Under the pieces are notes generated by a model, which saw only the letters and a program-made list of their open reading frames with translations, made no database searches and had not been told where the DNA came from. A stretch of 16,651 nucleotides of DNA from Micavibrio sp. UBA2020 (lineage in GTDB: Bacteria > Pseudomonadota > Alphaproteobacteria > Micavibrionales > UBA2020): NCBI GenBank assembly GCA_002334985.1, contig DDBY01000036.1, forward strand, positions 1 to 16,651. The letters run 5' to 3'. The translations under genes were made by a program, and so were the position numbers. Below, one piece after another: positions 14,979 through 16,651 of this stretch (positions within the stretch are counted from its first letter, which is position 1; each line of letters opens with the position of its first letter).

Positions 14979-15946
14979 GCCGCTCCGCCGGTGGCGACAA
15001 GCGCGCGGTCGAAACAGCGCTGGTAGTATTCGGAAACGATGGCGCGTTCCAGCTCGTCGCATTTGTTGAGGAAGGTGAGGGTGAAGGCGAAGTCGAGGTC
15101 TTCGACAATCTGCGCGTTTTCCGCCCAGTTGATGACAGTACGCGGCGACATGACGGTTGAAAGGTCGCCCGCCATGAACCCCTTGCGTGTCAGTCCGGCC
15201 ATGCGCACCATCGCGGCGACGGTTTTCTTGCCTTCGTCGGTTTTGTATGCGGGCACGCGGGCAAGGACGATGTCGGTTTCCTGCTCCGGCGGCAGGTAGT
15301 TGAGCGCGGCGACGATGTTCCAGCGGTCCATCTGCCCTTGGTTAATCTGCTGCGTACCGTGATAAAGGCCGGTGGTATCGCCAAGGCCGATGGTATTGGC
15401 CGTCGCAAAAATGCGGAAGGCGGGGTGGGGGTGTAAAACTTCGTTCTGGTCAAGGAGCGTCAGCTTGCCCGAAGATTCCAGCACGCGCTGAATAACGAAC
15501 ATCACATCGGGACGGCCGGCGTCGTATTCGTCAAAGACGAGGGCGACGGGGTTGCGCAGCGCCCAAGGAAGAATGCCTTCTTTGAATTCGGTTACCTGTT
15601 TGCCGTCTTTGAGCGCGATGACGTCTTTGCCGATAAGGTCGATACGGCTGACATGGCTGTCAAGGTTGACGCGCACACAGGGCCAGTTGAGCCGTGCCGC
15701 CACCTGTTCGATATGCGTCGATTTGCCCGTGCCGTGATAACCCTGCACCATCACGCGTTTGTTGTGCGCGAAGCCCGCGAGAATGGCCAGCGTGGTTTTC
15801 TTGTCGAAGATATAGGCATCGTCGATTTCCGGCACTTTGTCATCGCGGTGCGAAAAAGCGGGTACCTGCAAATCTGAATCGACGCCAAAAACCTGACGGA
15901 CCGAAACCATGATGTCGGGGAGTTTTTTCTGTGCAGAGGCGGTCAT
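14975..15946 (-). CDS. cobS: CobS, cobaltochelatase AAA+ subunit
   Basis: 323 residues, the usual CobS length. Walker [10 protein letters not shown] (69-77), Walker [10 protein letters not shown] (134-142) and the following sensor region [14 protein letters not shown] identify the MoxR/CobS clade of AAA+ ATPases. The N-terminal [17 protein letters not shown] (20-36) is the CobS leader. It hydrolyses ATP and pairs with CobT to power CobN. It begins 4 bases after the stop of the J-domain gene, with a weak GAAAGA ribosome site, and ends in an ATGA overlap with the EEP gene. The J-domain protein directly upstream of cobS is a conserved alphaproteobacterial arrangement. Confidence 0.97.
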   Translation of the reverse strand: MTASAQKKLPDIMVSVRQVFGVDSDLQVPAFSHRDDKVPEIDDAYIFDKKTTLAILAGFAHNKRVMVQGYHGTGKSTHIEQVAARLNWPCVRVNLDSHVSRIDLIGKDVIALKDGKQVTEFKEGILPWALRNPVALVFDEYDAGRPDVMFVIQRVLESSGKLTLLDQNEVLHPHPAFRIFATANTIGLGDTTGLYHGTQQINQGQMDRWNIVAALNYLPPEQETDIVLARVPAYKTDEGKKTVAAMVRMAGLTRKGFMAGDLSTVMSPRTVINWAENAQIVEDLDFAFTLTFLNKCDELERAIVSEYYQRCFDRALVATGGAA

Positions 15947-15950
15947 TTTT

Positions 15951-16595
15951 CTATCTTTCGTCCAGTTGGCTATAGGTCTGGTAGGAGAGTTTGAGGATGG
16001 TATAGGCCATGTTGATTTTCTTGAATTGCTCTTCGGCGCCTTTTTCCGTGTTGGTGTCCGGATGATACTTCTTGGCCAGCGATTTGTAACGCGATTTCAC
16101 CTCTTCCCAGCCCACGGGCGGGGCAAGACCAAGTATGCCCAGCGCCTCCACCGTCGGGTGGGGGATGGTGCCGATGTCGATGCGTGCATCGCTTTCGCGC
16201 TTTTGCTCGTCCTCGCTGTCGCCGTGCATGGAAAAATCGCCAAAAACGCTCTCGCCACGGCTGAAATGGGCGTAGATTTTTTCGCGGGCGCGCTCTTCGG
16301 AAAGTCCGGCCTCCGTCATGCGCCACGTCGGGCGGTCCCAGACCATGGTTTTCAGCATGTGATGTTCGATTTCACCCGGACTCATGCCTTTGAAAAAGTC
16401 CCAGTTCGCGTTGTAATCGCGCACATGGTCGAGGCAGAACCAGTAATAATCGCGCAGGTCATAACGCGACTTGGGGGCTTTGTAATCACCCGTATGCGGG
16501 CAGCCCGGCACGTCGCAGCCCTTGCGCGGCGTTGGCATTTTTTCTTGATGGTCGCGCAGACCATGCAGAAACGATTTTCCCTTAAAATCCCACAT
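15951..16595 (-). CDS. J-domain protein upstream of cobS
   Basis: 214 residues. The J domain is at the C-terminus, about 148-214, with YHPD (HPD at 178-180) and [11 protein letters not shown], while the N-terminal half has a CDVPGC pair (Cys27, Cys32), then WFCLDH (Cys54, His57), a possible zinc site, followed by the conserved [11 protein letters not shown]. This layout is that of the DnaJ-like protein found next to cobS in many Alphaproteobacteria, thought to help DnaK act on a client. The HPD motif needed to stimulate DnaK is intact. The frame stays open to the right edge of the window, but it has no start codon beyond the ATG at 16595, and the N-terminal length is normal, so I keep that start. 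The nearest ribosome-site candidate, AAGGA, is about 17 bases away, further than ideal. Confidence 0.9.
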   Translation of the reverse strand: MWDFKGKSFLHGLRDHQEKMPTPRKGCDVPGCPHTGDYKAPKSRYDLRDYYWFCLDHVRDYNANWDFFKGMSPGEIEHHMLKTMVWDRPTWRMTEAGLSEERAREKIYAHFSRGESVFGDFSMHGDSEDEQKRESDARIDIGTIPHPTVEALGILGLAPPVGWEEVKSRYKSLAKKYHPDTNTEKGAEEQFKKINMAYTILKLSYQTYSQLDER

Positions 16596-16651
16596 CTTAA
16601 AATTATGAACGTCCTTCGGCGTGAATACAAGGTGGCGCGGGGCAAAAACGC

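Noticed and set aside
14979..15062. A 28-residue N-terminal extension of the EEP protein
   Set aside because: It would lie inside cobS in another frame and is Arg-rich; the ATGA-coupled start at 14978 begins right at the EEP fold.

Overview
This is a window of bacterial chromosome, moderately GC-rich, with tightly packed and often overlapping genes. I see no mobile elements, CRISPR arrays, tRNA or rRNA genes. The gene content points to an alphaproteobacterium: a J-domain protein next to cobS and cobT, a CarD-type regulator close to a seven-iron ferredoxin fdxA, and the FdxA, ClpX and SufE sequence types. Several oddities suggest a less-studied or deep-branching lineage rather than a model rhizobium or Caulobacter: ankyrin genes, a HisRS without the Caulobacter-type motif 2, a histone-like tail on CarD, and clpX away from clpP. 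The lineage is inference.

Layout. Positions 1-476 (-): truncated metallophosphoesterase-like protein with its metal ligands replaced. 633-986 (-): yffB-type ArsC-family reductase. 1057-1947 (-): carD with a Lys/Ala/Pro-rich N-terminal tail; a strong hairpin terminator lies between it and yffB. 2218-2610 (+): small ankyrin protein. 2607-2945 (-): fdxA, whose stop overlaps that of the ankyrin gene. 2993-4291 (-): puuB-like oxidase, divergent from a + strand operon at 4354-7591: puuA-like gamma-glutamylpolyamine synthetase, DUF1028 protein, ankyrin protein and thiamine-pyrophosphokinase-like protein. A bidirectional terminator (7611-7646) separates this operon from clpX (7661-8974, -). clpX is divergent from sufE (9126-9539, +); a 7-bp inverted repeat lies in the shared promoter region. 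9517-10113 (-): exported protein of unknown function. 10228-11583 (-): hisS. 11647-16595 (-): five-gene run read from right to left as J-domain protein, cobS, EEP-family hydrolase, cobT and membrane protein, with ATGA overlaps or abutting stop and start codons.

How the genes work together. PuuA and PuuB would carry out the first two steps of the gamma-glutamylated polyamine pathway. No PuuC aldehyde dehydrogenase or PuuD hydrolase is present, and the DUF1028 protein (a family with an Ntn-hydrolase-like fold) is a candidate for a later amide-cleaving step. CobS (AAA+ ATPase) and CobT (VWA/MIDAS protein) form the motor module of aerobic cobaltochelatase, but CobN is not in the window. The J-protein and the EEP enzyme in the same run suggest a broader AAA+/VWA chaperone-like assembly. 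The most unusual points are the puuA-DUF1028-ANK-TPK operon, the EEP hydrolase and membrane protein joined to cobS and cobT, the degenerate phosphoesterase, and the histone-tailed CarD.
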